Part shown: piece after piece, positions 25,285 through 33,332 of the stretch
How positions within the stretch are numbered: the first letter of the stretch is position 1
Layout of the letters: every line of letters starts with the position of its first letter
Assembly: GCA_902556425.1 (NCBI GenBank)
Contig: CACDWG010000007.1
Location: 70,315 to 134,314 of the forward strand
Length of the DNA stretch: 64,000 nt
From: UBA4421 sp002704225
Lineage (GTDB): Bacteria > Pseudomonadota > Gammaproteobacteria > Pseudomonadales > Azotimanducaceae
Direction: 5' to 3'
The notes under the pieces: generated by a model
Seen by the model: the letters and a program-made list of their open reading frames with translations, nothing else
Database searches by the model: none
Told to the model about the DNA's origin: nothing
Translations under genes and position numbers: made by a program

Positions 25285-26301
25285 GTGATCGAGTTGGCGA
25301 AACGCGGACAGTGTGTTTTTGATGATGCGGCCTTGATTCATGGATTGGCGGCGTCTCCCGTGGACGAGGGCACGTGGTGCGAGGTTGATCCGAGTCTGTT
25401 TGAGCAATACAACGGGTATTACAGTCTGGGTTTTGAACACGCTGGTGCGACCCGCTCCTACGGTGTGGTTGCGGTGGGTCAGGAGCGTATTTTTGTGCAG
25501 ACCTTCCGGCCCGCAGGAAATGAGCCGGTGGCTTGGGCATTGGTCTGTCACGGTTACTACGACCATATGGGGCTGTATGGCCATCTGGTGGCTGAACTGC
25601 TTGAGCGAAACATCGCCGTGGTGGGGTTTGACCAAATCGGACACGGATTGTCGACCGGGCCCCAGGCAACGATCAGCGACTTTCAACGCTACATTGAGGT
25701 CCTTGGGGTTGTGCACAAATTGAGCAAACGCCTCTCAGTCGATCTGCCTCTGCATTGGTTTGGTCAGAGCATGGGCGGTGCACTGACCATGGAATATTGG
25801 CAGCAGAAGCAACTCACGGAACTGAATCGCCCAACGGGAGAGATGGTGCTGCTCGCGCCATTGGTGAGACCCTATGCTTGGATTTCCATGCGTTGGGTAT
25901 TTGAGCTGGCCAAGCGCATGGTGGAATCCCGTCCGCGCGACGTGTCGACGAACATTGATAACCCGGAATTTGTCGCTTTGTTGGGTCGCGACCCGCTGCA
26001 GGCCCAAACGCTCCCGGTTGCGTGGGTCAATGCCATGGTCAATTGGTTCAGCCGCTTCGAGTCACTGGCGCCTTCCTTTTTGGAGCCTAAAATCCTTCAT
26101 GGATACGGCGATCGTACCGTCAGCTATCGACATAATTTACCGGTGCTGGAACGTATCTATCCCCAAGGACAAATCCACATCATTCCGCCTGCCCGGCATC
26201 ACTTGGTGAATGAAACGCCAGCCATACAGGCGGCCATTTGGCAGCGGCTGGATCAAGCATGTGACTGGATAACTTATCGTGGAGAAACTCATGGTCTCTA
26301 G
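25285..26301 (+). CDS. Alpha/beta hydrolase, lysophospholipase-like
   Basis: A 338-residue serine hydrolase of the monoacylglycerol lipase/PldB-like group (Hydrolase_4). LVCHGYYDHMGLYGHLVAELL is the oxyanion region, followed by GFDQIGHGLSTG, then the nucleophile elbow GQSMGG. Toward the end KILHGYGDRTV and PPARHHLVNE supply the likely catalytic Asp and His. No signal peptide is seen, so it is probably cytosolic. The start is a GTG with AGGTAG upstream. It follows fba by 9 bases and overlaps the next gene by 11 bases, suggesting co-transcription. The substrate cannot be named. Confidence 0.85.
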   Translation: MIELAKRGQCVFDDAALIHGLAASPVDEGTWCEVDPSLFEQYNGYYSLGFEHAGATRSYGVVAVGQERIFVQTFRPAGNEPVAWALVCHGYYDHMGLYGHLVAELLERNIAVVGFDQIGHGLSTGPQATISDFQRYIEVLGVVHKLSKRLSVDLPLHWFGQSMGGALTMEYWQQKQLTELNRPTGEMVLLAPLVRPYAWISMRWVFELAKRMVESRPRDVSTNIDNPEFVALLGRDPLQAQTLPVAWVNAMVNWFSRFESLAPSFLEPKILHGYGDRTVSYRHNLPVLERIYPQGQIHIIPPARHHLVNETPAIQAAIWQRLDQACDWITYRGETHGL

Positions 26302-27676
26302 CACCTCGTTGACCAGCGTACTGGCATCCAAGCAAATCAAAGAAGATCCAGAAAGTCTGCAAATCTGGGGTAAGGATTGGACCAACGGTTTTGTGGTGGC
26401 ACCGAGCGCCGTGGTGTTTCCTGAAAGTCTTGATCAACTGCAGGACCTCGTGGCTTACGCCAGAGCCCATCAGGTCAAGCTGGTGCCTTCTGGCGGACGT
26501 ACGGGATTGTCGGGTGGTGCAGTGGCAAGCCAGGGCGAGGTTGTTGTTTCTTTTGACCGCATGAACAAGATTCTGGATTTTTCCGCCAAGGATCGCATCG
26601 TGACCTGCCAGCCCGGTCTGGTCACGGCTAACCTTCAGGCCTTCGCCGAGGAACAGGGGTTGTATTATCCAGTGGACTTCGCATCGTCCGGTTCATCCCA
26701 GATTGGTGGCAACGTTGCCACCAACGCAGGCGGTATCAAAGTCATTCGTTACGGTCTGACCCGGGACTGGGTGGCTGGAATGAAAGTGGTTACGGGCTCC
26801 GGTGCTCTACTCGATTGCAACGCAGGTCTGATCAAAAACGCGACCGGCTACGATTTTCGTCATTTGATGATTGGTTCTGAGGGGACACTGGGCTTGATCG
26901 GCGAGTTAGACATGCACCTGGCCCCCCAGCCAGAGCCCCAAATCGTCATGGTGGTTGGCGTGCCGTCGGTAGTGGATCTGCTGGATATCCTCCACGCGTT
27001 CAGTGACAAACTGACGTTGTCGGCCTTTGAGTTTTTCTCGGACTTGGCGCTGCAAAAAGTGCAGGCGCATCGAAAGCTGCCTGCCCCGCTGGCAAATCGC
27101 GTCGACAACTATGCCTTGCTGGAGTTCGATGAATCCGAACTGGCTAAGGCCGAAGAGGCGTTTGCGTTGTGTATGGAAGAAGGCTGGCTGGTGGACGGAG
27201 TAATCAGCCAATCTCAGGCTCAAGCTGCCGCGCTATGGCAGCTGCGTGAGGGTATATCCGAGAGCCTCGCTCCCTATACGCCATACAAGAATGATCTGTC
27301 GGTGCGTATCAGCGAAGTGCCGGGGTTTCTTACGGATGTGGATCGCTACGTCAATGAAGGTTATCCAGACTTTGAGGTGTGTTGGTACGGACATATTGGC
27401 GACGGGAATTTACACCTGAACATCCTGCGGCCAGAGTCTCTGTCTCTCGAGGAATTCTTCCATGTCGGGCACACCATGAGCCCGAAAATATTCGAATTGG
27501 TGCAGGCGCGGCGCGGCAGCATTTCTGCCGAACACGGGGTTGGTCTGCTGAAGCGAGATTTTCTCGGCTACAGCCGCGGTGACGACGAAATATCGCTGAT
27601 GCGTGGCCTGAAGCATCTCTTCGATCCGGACCAAATACTGAACCCGGATAAACTGTTACCGTTGACCGAGGCCTGA
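26291..27676 (+). CDS. FAD-linked dehydrogenase, GlcD / D-2-hydroxyglutarate dehydrogenase family
   Basis: A VAO/PCMH-fold flavoprotein of 461 residues. The FAD-binding half has PSGGRTGLSGGAVA and FASSGSSQIGGNVATNAGG, then GLTRDWVAGMKVV. The C-terminal half carries the signature WYGHIGDGNLHLN (metal/substrate histidines) and ISAEHGVGLLKRDFL. The best match by eye is the D-2-hydroxyglutarate/D-lactate dehydrogenase group. In pseudomonads the D-2-HG enzyme sits next to serA and consumes the by-product of SerA; serA is not adjacent here, so the substrate is uncertain. The ATG at 26291 has GGAG six bases upstream. Confidence 0.88.
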   Translation: MVSSTSLTSVLASKQIKEDPESLQIWGKDWTNGFVVAPSAVVFPESLDQLQDLVAYARAHQVKLVPSGGRTGLSGGAVASQGEVVVSFDRMNKILDFSAKDRIVTCQPGLVTANLQAFAEEQGLYYPVDFASSGSSQIGGNVATNAGGIKVIRYGLTRDWVAGMKVVTGSGALLDCNAGLIKNATGYDFRHLMIGSEGTLGLIGELDMHLAPQPEPQIVMVVGVPSVVDLLDILHAFSDKLTLSAFEFFSDLALQKVQAHRKLPAPLANRVDNYALLEFDESELAKAEEAFALCMEEGWLVDGVISQSQAQAAALWQLREGISESLAPYTPYKNDLSVRISEVPGFLTDVDRYVNEGYPDFEVCWYGHIGDGNLHLNILRPESLSLEEFFHVGHTMSPKIFELVQARRGSISAEHGVGLLKRDFLGYSRGDDEISLMRGLKHLFDPDQILNPDKLLPLTEA

Positions 27677-27701
27677 TAAAAGGCCTCCTGCGGGACACGC
27701 A

Positions 27702-28418
27702 TCACCGTTTCTGTTGCGCATCCAAGGCAGTGATACCGTTTTCGTCTGCTAAAAACGCGACATTGGCCGCCTGTTGGGCGAAAATGCCGTTGCAGACGAC
27801 ACCTGCAATGTCATTGATGCGCTTCTCAAGGTCGAGAGGCTGATCAATGGCAAAGCCATGGACGTCGAGAATGAGGTTACCGTTGTCCGTCGTAACGCCT
27901 TCTCGCCAGATCGGATGACCGCCCAAGGCGACGAGGGCTCGAGCGACGAGGCTGCGGGCCATGGGAATGACTTCGACGGGCAATGGAAACGCACCCAGTT
28001 GAGCGACCAACTTGCTACTGTCGGCGATACAGACGAATTCGTCGGCAGCGGATGCCACGATTTTTTCTCGGGTTAGGGCCGCGCCTCCACCCTTGATCAT
28101 GTTACAGGCCTTATCTATCTCGTCGGCGCCATCGACATAGACGTCGAGCTGTGGGGCGGCATTGAGATCCAAGACCGTAATGCCATGGGCCGCGAGACGC
28201 CTGTGGGTTTCCTCGCTGGAGGCAACGGCGGCGTCGAAGGTGTGTTTGATTTTGGCCAGCTCATCAATGAAGCAATTGGCGGTTGAACCGGTGCCGACAC
28301 CGACAACACTTTTGCGCTCGAGTTTGGGCGCGATATAGGAAATGGCGGCTTGAGCAGCTTGCTGCTTAAGTTGGTCTTGAGATTGACTGATAAAGCGCCT
28401 CGTTTGCGGGTGAAACAA
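27702..28418 (-). CDS. rpiA: Ribose-5-phosphate isomerase A
   Basis: It interconverts ribose 5-phosphate and ribulose 5-phosphate. Family motifs: SVVGVGTGSTANCFIDEL, VDGADEIDKACNMIKGGGAALTREK (catalytic Asp/Glu/Lys region). The start is unclear because no ATG exists near the N-terminus. The listed start is a TTG at 28418 with no close ribosome binding site. Family alignment suggests that the protein begins near SQSQDQLKQQAAQ, where an ATC codon at 28391 has GAGG about seven bases upstream. It is divergent from ilvA, with a near-palindrome between them, as rpiA and ilvA are in Pseudomonas. Confidence 0.95.
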   Translation of the reverse strand: MFHPQTRRFISQSQDQLKQQAAQAAISYIAPKLERKSVVGVGTGSTANCFIDELAKIKHTFDAAVASSEETHRRLAAHGITVLDLNAAPQLDVYVDGADEIDKACNMIKGGGAALTREKIVASAADEFVCIADSSKLVAQLGAFPLPVEVIPMARSLVARALVALGGHPIWREGVTTDNGNLILDVHGFAIDQPLDLEKRINDIAGVVCNGIFAQQAANVAFLADENGITALDAQQKR

Positions 28419-28421
28419 AAT

Positions 28422-28437
28422 AGGACGGATACGTCCT
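28422..28437. promoter_or_regulatory. Near-perfect 16-base palindrome between rpiA and ilvA
   Basis: AGGACGGA followed by TACGTCCT: seven of eight positions are symmetric. It sits just upstream of the rpiA TTG and 25 bases before the ilvA ATG, in the only non-coding stretch between the two divergent genes. It could be an operator acting on both; no known regulator site is recognised. Confidence 0.4.
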
Positions 28438-28461
28438 CACAATGACTGAGAAATTGTTGGC

Positions 28462-29976
28462 ATGTTAGAAAGTTATGTAAAGAAAATTCTTGGCTCAAAG
28501 GTCTACGAGCTCGCTGTTGAGAGCCCGCTTTCGCCAGCGCCGCTGCTCAGTCGGCGGCTTGGGCTGCAGGTCAGTTTGAAACGTGAGGACATGCAGTCTG
28601 TTTACAGTTTCAAGCTGCGCGGTGCCTACAACAAAATGGCCCAGCTCAGCGAAGACCAAAAATCCACCGGGGTCATTACCGCATCCGCGGGCAATCACGC
28701 GCAAGGCGTCGCGATTTCCGCCCAGAAGCTTGGTATTCGCGCGACCATCGTGATGGGTTTGAATACGCCCAGTATCAAGGTTAACGCGGTTCGTGACCGC
28801 GGGGCCAAGGTCGTACTGCACGGAGACAACTACAACGAAGCGGCTTTGCATGCCAAGCACCTGTGTGAATCGGAAGGTCTGATTTACATTCCGCCCTACG
28901 ACGATGTGGATGTGATTGCTGGCCAAGGCACCATTGGTATGGAAATCATCAATCAGCACAGCCGACCGCTGGATGCGATTTTTATTCCGGTTGGCGGCGG
29001 CGGATTGATTGCTGGTGTGGCGGCCTATGTGAAGTACTTACACCCTAAGACGAAAATCATCGGTGTCGAAGCCGAAGGCTCCAACTGCCTAGATGCCGCC
29101 ATGAAAGCCGGGCGGCGCGTCAGTTTGCCCATCGAAAAACTGGATCTGTTTGCAGACGGCGTTAGCGTGGCCCAAATCGGTAAAGAAACGTTCAAAATTG
29201 CTAAGCGCTACGTAGACGATGTCGTGGTAGTGAGCGTCGACGAGATCTGCGCCGCTATCAAGGATGTTTTTGAAGATACCCGGTGTGTCGCAGAGCCTGC
29301 TGGGGCCTTGGCCATTGCGGGCATGAAGCGCTACGTCGGTGCCAATCCTGGCATGTCACATGTGGTGTCCATCGTCAGCGGCGCGAACGTGAACTTTGAT
29401 CGACTTCGACACATCTCTGAGCGTGCGGAAGTGGGTGAATCCCGAGAAGCAATACTCGCGGTCACCATCGATGAGGCGAAGGGAAGTTTTCTTAAGTTTT
29501 GTCGGGCGCTGGGTAAGCGCGCCATCACGGAATTCAATTACCGATGCGCTGATGCGGATCAAGCCCATATTTACGTCGGCATCGGCGTGAAGTCTAAGGA
29601 GGATCGTCTGGATCTGGTGGCTCAGCTACAGGCCAAGGGTTATCAGGTTTTTGATATGACCGAGAATGAAGCCGCCAAGGTGCATGTGCGCCATATGGTG
29701 GGCGGTCACCGCGGCAGCCCGGGCGCGGAAATGCTGTTTCGCTTTGAGTTCCCAGAGCGTCCAGGCGCGCTGCTGCAGTTTTTATCTGGTCTGGGCTCCG
29801 ACTGGAATATCTCGCTATTCCACTATCGAAACCATGGCTCTGCATGGGGCCGGGTGTTGGTGGGTTTTGACGCTGGTACCAAAGACAAAAAGAAGCTGCG
29901 GGATTACCTTCAGCGAATTGGCTATCGTTTTTGGTCCGAAGAAGAGAACCCCGCTTACGAGTTGTTTCTGCGTTAA
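28462..29976 (+). CDS. ilvA: Threonine ammonia-lyase, biosynthetic
   Basis: A PLP enzyme that deaminates threonine to 2-oxobutanoate, the committed step to isoleucine. Of the 504 residues, the catalytic lysine is Lys51 in YSFKLRGAYNKM. The PLP phosphate loop GGGGL lies near residue 177, and SAGNHAQGVA is the serine/threonine deaminase signature. Two ACT-like regulatory domains occupy about 325-504, the usual site of isoleucine feedback. The full length makes it the biosynthetic rather than the short catabolic enzyme. ilvD lies 26 kb away. Confidence 0.97.
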   Translation: MLESYVKKILGSKVYELAVESPLSPAPLLSRRLGLQVSLKREDMQSVYSFKLRGAYNKMAQLSEDQKSTGVITASAGNHAQGVAISAQKLGIRATIVMGLNTPSIKVNAVRDRGAKVVLHGDNYNEAALHAKHLCESEGLIYIPPYDDVDVIAGQGTIGMEIINQHSRPLDAIFIPVGGGGLIAGVAAYVKYLHPKTKIIGVEAEGSNCLDAAMKAGRRVSLPIEKLDLFADGVSVAQIGKETFKIAKRYVDDVVVVSVDEICAAIKDVFEDTRCVAEPAGALAIAGMKRYVGANPGMSHVVSIVSGANVNFDRLRHISERAEVGESREAILAVTIDEAKGSFLKFCRALGKRAITEFNYRCADADQAHIYVGIGVKSKEDRLDLVAQLQAKGYQVFDMTENEAAKVHVRHMVGGHRGSPGAEMLFRFEFPERPGALLQFLSGLGSDWNISLFHYRNHGSAWGRVLVGFDAGTKDKKKLRDYLQRIGYRFWSEEENPAYELFLR

Positions 29977-29985
29977 CGCTGGAGG

Positions 29986-30531
29986 TTAGTCGACGGAATC
30001 TGGGGTCTGTTGGGCCAGCCATTCGTCCTCGAAGACGAGTTGGGTCATATCGCGGATATGGTCCACATAAAGCCGTCCTGCCAGATGATCAAATTCGTGC
30101 TGTACGACGGTCGCAAGAAACCCTTGCAGTTCCAGCGTGGCGTCGTTGCCGGACGCGTCCATGTAATCCACGCGAACATGCTGGGGTCGATACACAAAGC
30201 CGCGTAGGCCGGGCACGGACAAACAACCCTCCCAGTAGCCTGCCTCCTCTGGCTCGATAACGGTCAGAACCGGGTTGAAAAATACGGTCAAGGGTATGGG
30301 TTCAATCTCTCCATAGCGGCTTGGGCCGCCGGGCACCTCGATGATGGCAAGCTGGATGGGTTGATTGATTTGGGGCGCTGCGAGGCCGATACCGCCGGCG
30401 TCGTGCAGGGTTTCGATCATGTCTGCGATTAGCGTATGCATTTTTGCACTGTCTATGTCCGCGGGGGCCACTGGTTTGGCGACCTGGCGCAGGGTCGGAT
30501 GGCCCATCTTAATGATTGGATGAATGCTCAT
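29986..30531 (-). CDS. def: Peptide deformylase
   Basis: A metalloenzyme removing the formyl group from nascent proteins. All three family motifs are present in its 181 residues: GGIGLAAPQ at 46-54, EGCLS at 101-105 with the metal-binding Cys, and HEFDH at 145-149 with the two metal His and the catalytic Glu. It is not in the usual def-fmt context, so it may be a second copy; the rest of the genome would have to be checked. It converges on ilvA (9-base gap) and is followed upstream by fthC. Confidence 0.94.
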   Translation of the reverse strand: MSIHPIIKMGHPTLRQVAKPVAPADIDSAKMHTLIADMIETLHDAGGIGLAAPQINQPIQLAIIEVPGGPSRYGEIEPIPLTVFFNPVLTVIEPEEAGYWEGCLSVPGLRGFVYRPQHVRVDYMDASGNDATLELQGFLATVVQHEFDHLAGRLYVDHIRDMTQLVFEDEWLAQQTPDSVD

Positions 30532-30564
30532 GGTGCTAATATCCTATGCTTTCAAGCGTGCGGT

Positions 30565-31179
30565 TCAGTGATTAAAGATGCGAAAACCGGTTTCGGTGAC
30601 CACGGCGTCTAAGGTGATGTCCCAGGGTTCTGTGGGCAATGGTTTCTCCGAGTGCTGTATATCGTAGGCAATGCCAACAATCCAAGGGCGTTGCTCTGCG
30701 CTTGAAAAATAGCGGTCGTAATAGCCGCCCCCCATGCCCAAGCGATGGCCTTGGTCGTCGAACCCCAGCAACGGGACCAAGGCGACATCCAACATTTCAG
30801 GATCAACGGGTGTGTCATTGCTTTGCACCCCGGGCTCTCGCAGACCAAGACGGCCTCGACGAATGGGCGTATTTGGGCCCATGGGATACAAGTTCATCTG
30901 GCCTTTTTCCACCCCAACCACTGGCGCAAAGAGCTCAAGAACAGACGCCTGCGCTGACGCCATCCACAGGGACAAGTCAGCCTCATCCGGGGTGGCCAAA
31001 TACAGGGCGATGCGCTGCAGTGGACTGCGCTGGACGAGCAAGTCCTCTAAGTGGGCGGCAATATGCAGGTGATGGCGTTTTCGGTCCTCAGGGGTCAAGG
31101 CAGTACGCTGTTCTTTTAGCGTCCGACGGAGTGCCTGCTTGAGGCCGTGGGATTCGTTGGGGTTACCGTCTTGACGCAT
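30565..31179 (-). CDS. fthC: 5-Formyltetrahydrofolate cyclo-ligase
   Basis: An ATP-dependent enzyme (204 residues) converting 5-formyl-THF to 5,10-methenyl-THF, which rescues folate trapped in the 5-formyl form. LKQALRRTLKEQRTAL opens the protein. The C-terminal signature GFDDQGHRLGMGGGYYDRYF is the ATP/phosphate-binding region of the 5-FCL family. It lies directly downstream of the 6S RNA gene, the conserved zapA-ssrS-fthC (ygfA) arrangement of gammaproteobacteria. Confidence 0.95.
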   Translation of the reverse strand: MRQDGNPNESHGLKQALRRTLKEQRTALTPEDRKRHHLHIAAHLEDLLVQRSPLQRIALYLATPDEADLSLWMASAQASVLELFAPVVGVEKGQMNLYPMGPNTPIRRGRLGLREPGVQSNDTPVDPEMLDVALVPLLGFDDQGHRLGMGGGYYDRYFSSAEQRPWIVGIAYDIQHSEKPLPTEPWDITLDAVVTETGFRIFNH

Positions 31180-31221
31180 GGGGCTAACCGCCTCGTTTGA
31201 TTCGCGGCGCAGGTGAAAAAA

Positions 31222-31398
31222 GACTCCCGAGAATGCCGCTGTTGGCTTGCCCTGAACCGTTGAGATTCAAGGCGGAAACCTCAGCTAGCTCGAAGGCGGC
31301 CCATCAGTTTGGGTAAGCACACTGAACTAACGAAAAGCTTCCTGACGTTTTTATAACGGCTCAAGGACGCGACCACTGGCTAACACCCCAGGAGATGG
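31222..31398 (-). ncRNA. ssrS: 6S RNA
   Basis: This region lies between zapA and fthC, the classic place of ssrS. On the minus strand the 5' part reads CTCCTGGGG...GCCAGTGGTCGCGTCC followed by TTGAGCCG, and the 3' part reads GGTTCAGGGCAAGCC...GCGGCATTCTCGGGAG. Both match the conserved arms of gammaproteobacterial 6S RNA. The two ends (CTCCTGGGG and TTCTCGGGAG) can pair to close the structure, with an open central bulge between. 6S RNA mimics an open promoter and sequesters sigma-70 polymerase in stationary phase. The ends are estimated to within a few bases; it would be about 177 bases long. Confidence 0.9.
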
Positions 31399-31402
31399 AG
31401 GC

Positions 31403-31408
31403 AGTATA
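31403..31408 (-). promoter_or_regulatory. -10 box of the 6S RNA promoter
   Basis: TATACT on the minus strand lies about five bases before the predicted 6S RNA 5' end. I see no convincing -35 at 17 bases. Confidence 0.5.
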
Positions 31409-31504
31409 GCCATTTTTGAGAGTCGAAATAGAGGAATAGTCGACTCACCGCAAAATCAAACTGGACAGAATTTTCCCGTTTCGATCTGTCTGACCGGAAT
31501 CGGC

Positions 31505-31822
31505 TCAAATCTTCAGTTGTCTGCCGTCAGCGATCGCGGTTTCCAAACGATCGTTCAACGCGCGGATGCGCAACTTCGCATAATCCTGACTGGTTTGAAC
31601 CTTTGAGTGACCGCTGAGTAGCTCGTGGGACATATTCAGAGCCGCCATGACGGCGATACGATCCATCCCTACGACTTTGCCACTGGAACGGATGCTTTCC
31701 ATCTGCTCGCTCAAGTACCGGGCAGCCCGAAGCAAGGACTCCTCTTCACCCTCTGGACACGCGACCTGAAACTCTTTCTGCATGACCGAAATGGTCAGGG
31801 TTTTGCTGCCAGTATTGCTCAT
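31505..31822 (-). CDS. zapA: Cell division protein ZapA
   Basis: A 105-residue FtsZ-associated protein that bundles and stabilises the Z ring. It starts with a beta-type segment (KTLTISVMQKEFQVACPEGEEESLLRAARYLSEQM), the ZapA family hallmark, then a long C-terminal coiled-coil helix containing VMAALNMSHELL. It lies 106 bases upstream of the 6S RNA gene on the same strand and 12 bases downstream of a coiled-coil gene, the usual arrangement in pseudomonads. Confidence 0.94.
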   Translation of the reverse strand: MSNTGSKTLTISVMQKEFQVACPEGEEESLLRAARYLSEQMESIRSSGKVVGMDRIAVMAALNMSHELLSGHSKVQTSQDYAKLRIRALNDRLETAIADGRQLKI

Positions 31823-31834
31823 GAATCCGTCCCT

Positions 31835-32086
31835 TTAACCGTTTTCCAAGGAGCGTAAACGCCCGATCATGGATTCAACGCGACTTTTCGCTAACTCGTT
31901 TTTTTCGATCAGCTTGGCGCGCTCGACAGACCAGTTTTCTTGTTGGGTACGCAGCGCCTTGTTCTCCCGAGATAACTGCTCGGTTAGGGCAATCAACTCA
32001 TTGACCCGCCGCTCCAGGATATCCATTTCTTCCATGGGTTGGGCTTGGGCGTGGGGCTGGCTTGGTGACGGATTCATCTCAGACAT
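31835..32086 (-). CDS. TIGR02449-type coiled-coil protein (ZapB-like size)
   Basis: An 83-residue protein whose last 65 residues form one continuous heptad-rich coiled coil (MDILERRVNELIALTEQLSR onward, then KLIEKNELAKSRVESMI). This matches the small coiled-coil protein encoded next to zapA in pseudomonads. The first 18 residues are proline- and glutamine-rich and may not be translated; a second ATG begins at MEEMDILE. The function is unknown, though its constant place beside zapA suggests a cell-division role. The 259 bases between it and the next plus-strand gene contain no recognised element. Confidence 0.85.
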   Translation of the reverse strand: MSEMNPSPSQPHAQAQPMEEMDILERRVNELIALTEQLSRENKALRTQQENWSVERAKLIEKNELAKSRVESMIGRLRSLENG

Positions 32087-32345
32087 AAACGGCAGGCTTT
32101 AGCGCAATTGGTTAGAGAGCCCATGCTGCTCGGCTCTAGCGCAAAATTCAATCGCGGCGTAAACATTTGCGCGTCTATATTGAGAGCGATATTTCCAGCA
32201 CAGACAGCGTGGCTCACGGGCCGGATCGTGAAACGTCTCGCAAATTTTGCAAAGGCACGACCGAAACCGTTAAGAGATAGAGCCCAACGTCGTAGCCTGA
32301 ACAAGGCATATGTTCAACACAGAGATGTGATTTAGGGAGTGGCCC

Positions 32346-32654
32346 ATGTTCCGGCGGTGTCAACAGGACAGAATCGACACGTGGTATCGAGAGGCGGCGA
32401 AGGGGAAGGCGCGATATATTTTGCTAAGAGGTGTACTTGGCTGGGGTTTGCCCATGTTCATTATCATGACGTTCGTGTTTCCGGCAATGAACGGTTCGGC
32501 TGATGATCCTTACAACGTCTCCCGCCTGTTACGGGGGTTAGTGGTTTGGGGTGTTGGCGGTGTTGTATTCGGTTGGTGGCTTTGGTTCTTCGCTGTGAGG
32601 AAATACGGTCTAACCCGGCGCGCCGGCGAGAACAAAGTGGTTGATGAGCAGTGA
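32346..32654 (+). CDS. Small membrane protein with two membrane segments, unknown
   Basis: A 102-residue protein of no family I recognise. Two hydrophobic stretches, about 27-47 (LLRGVLGWGLPMFIIMTFVF) and 64-86 (GLVVWGVGGVVFGWWLWFFAV), are separated by a short polar loop, so both termini would lie on the same side of the membrane. AGGGAG sits at a proper distance before the ATG, which supports a real gene. It stands alone between the divergent zapA-side genes and ygfB, with about 130 empty bases after it. Confidence 0.65.
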   Translation: MFRRCQQDRIDTWYREAAKGKARYILLRGVLGWGLPMFIIMTFVFPAMNGSADDPYNVSRLLRGLVVWGVGGVVFGWWLWFFAVRKYGLTRRAGENKVVDEQ

Positions 32655-32786
32655 GGGCTTGGCCAACCGGCACGGTGTGCATCGCGGTAAATTAACGGCA
32701 TGCAGTGATTACCTCACTGGCATTTGCTCCCCCAGTGCGCGATAGTTTGCGCCCAAGTATCTCAGCCCTCCTAAACGGGACACGCT

Positions 32787-33332
32787 ATGTCTGAACTGCG
32801 CATTCAAGCCGAGATGGCGGCTTTTTCTATTGAGCCCGAAGAGCTGCACGGCATGGTCTGTGGCATGGCCGTGAATGGTAGTCCGGAGTTCGTTTTGAGC
32901 GATTTCGTGGATCTTGTTGGTATCGATGCGCTGTCTGACCAAGAATCCTTGGGCGCATTCGTGAATTCTGCGCTGGACGAACTGCACGATCAAAATATGA
33001 TTTTTCAGCCGCTGATCGCCGACGACGAAGACCCCATCGCCAAACGGGTGGAAACCATTGCAAACTGGGCTGGCGGTTTTCTCGTAGGTTTCGCGGCCGG
33101 GTTGAACGTGGAGCACAGCGAACTGCCGGTGGACGTGCAAGAAATCATCAAAGATTTTGTTTCACTGACATCCCTAGACCCGGAAGATTACCAGGAGGCG
33201 GACTTTGAACCGGGGGAGCTGGAGGAGCACGAAGCGTCGCTCACAGAAGTGCACGAATACCTGCGGGTTAGCACCATGCTGATTTTAGCTCTGATGGATG
33301 ACCATGCGGCCGTGGAATCTGCGATTGACTGA
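32787..33332 (+). CDS. ygfB: UPF0149 family protein YgfB
   Basis: A 181-residue acidic protein. EELHGMVCGMAVNG and ANWAGGFLVGFAAGL are the two conserved blocks of the YgfB/YecA (UPF0149) family; a C-terminal zinc motif as in YecA is absent. The molecular role is uncertain. It has long been found upstream of pepP and ubiH, as here, and its end overlaps the pepP frame by 35 bases. Confidence 0.93.
   Translation: MSELRIQAEMAAFSIEPEELHGMVCGMAVNGSPEFVLSDFVDLVGIDALSDQESLGAFVNSALDELHDQNMIFQPLIADDEDPIAKRVETIANWAGGFLVGFAAGLNVEHSELPVDVQEIIKDFVSLTSLDPEDYQEADFEPGELEEHEASLTEVHEYLRVSTMLILALMDDHAAVESAID

Noticed and set aside
27668..27687. Hairpin GAGGCC/GGCCTC at the convergent ends of the FAD dehydrogenase and rpiA
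   Set aside because: The stem has only six pairs around an eight-base loop, overlaps the stop codon and is not followed by a T run, so I do not call it a terminator.
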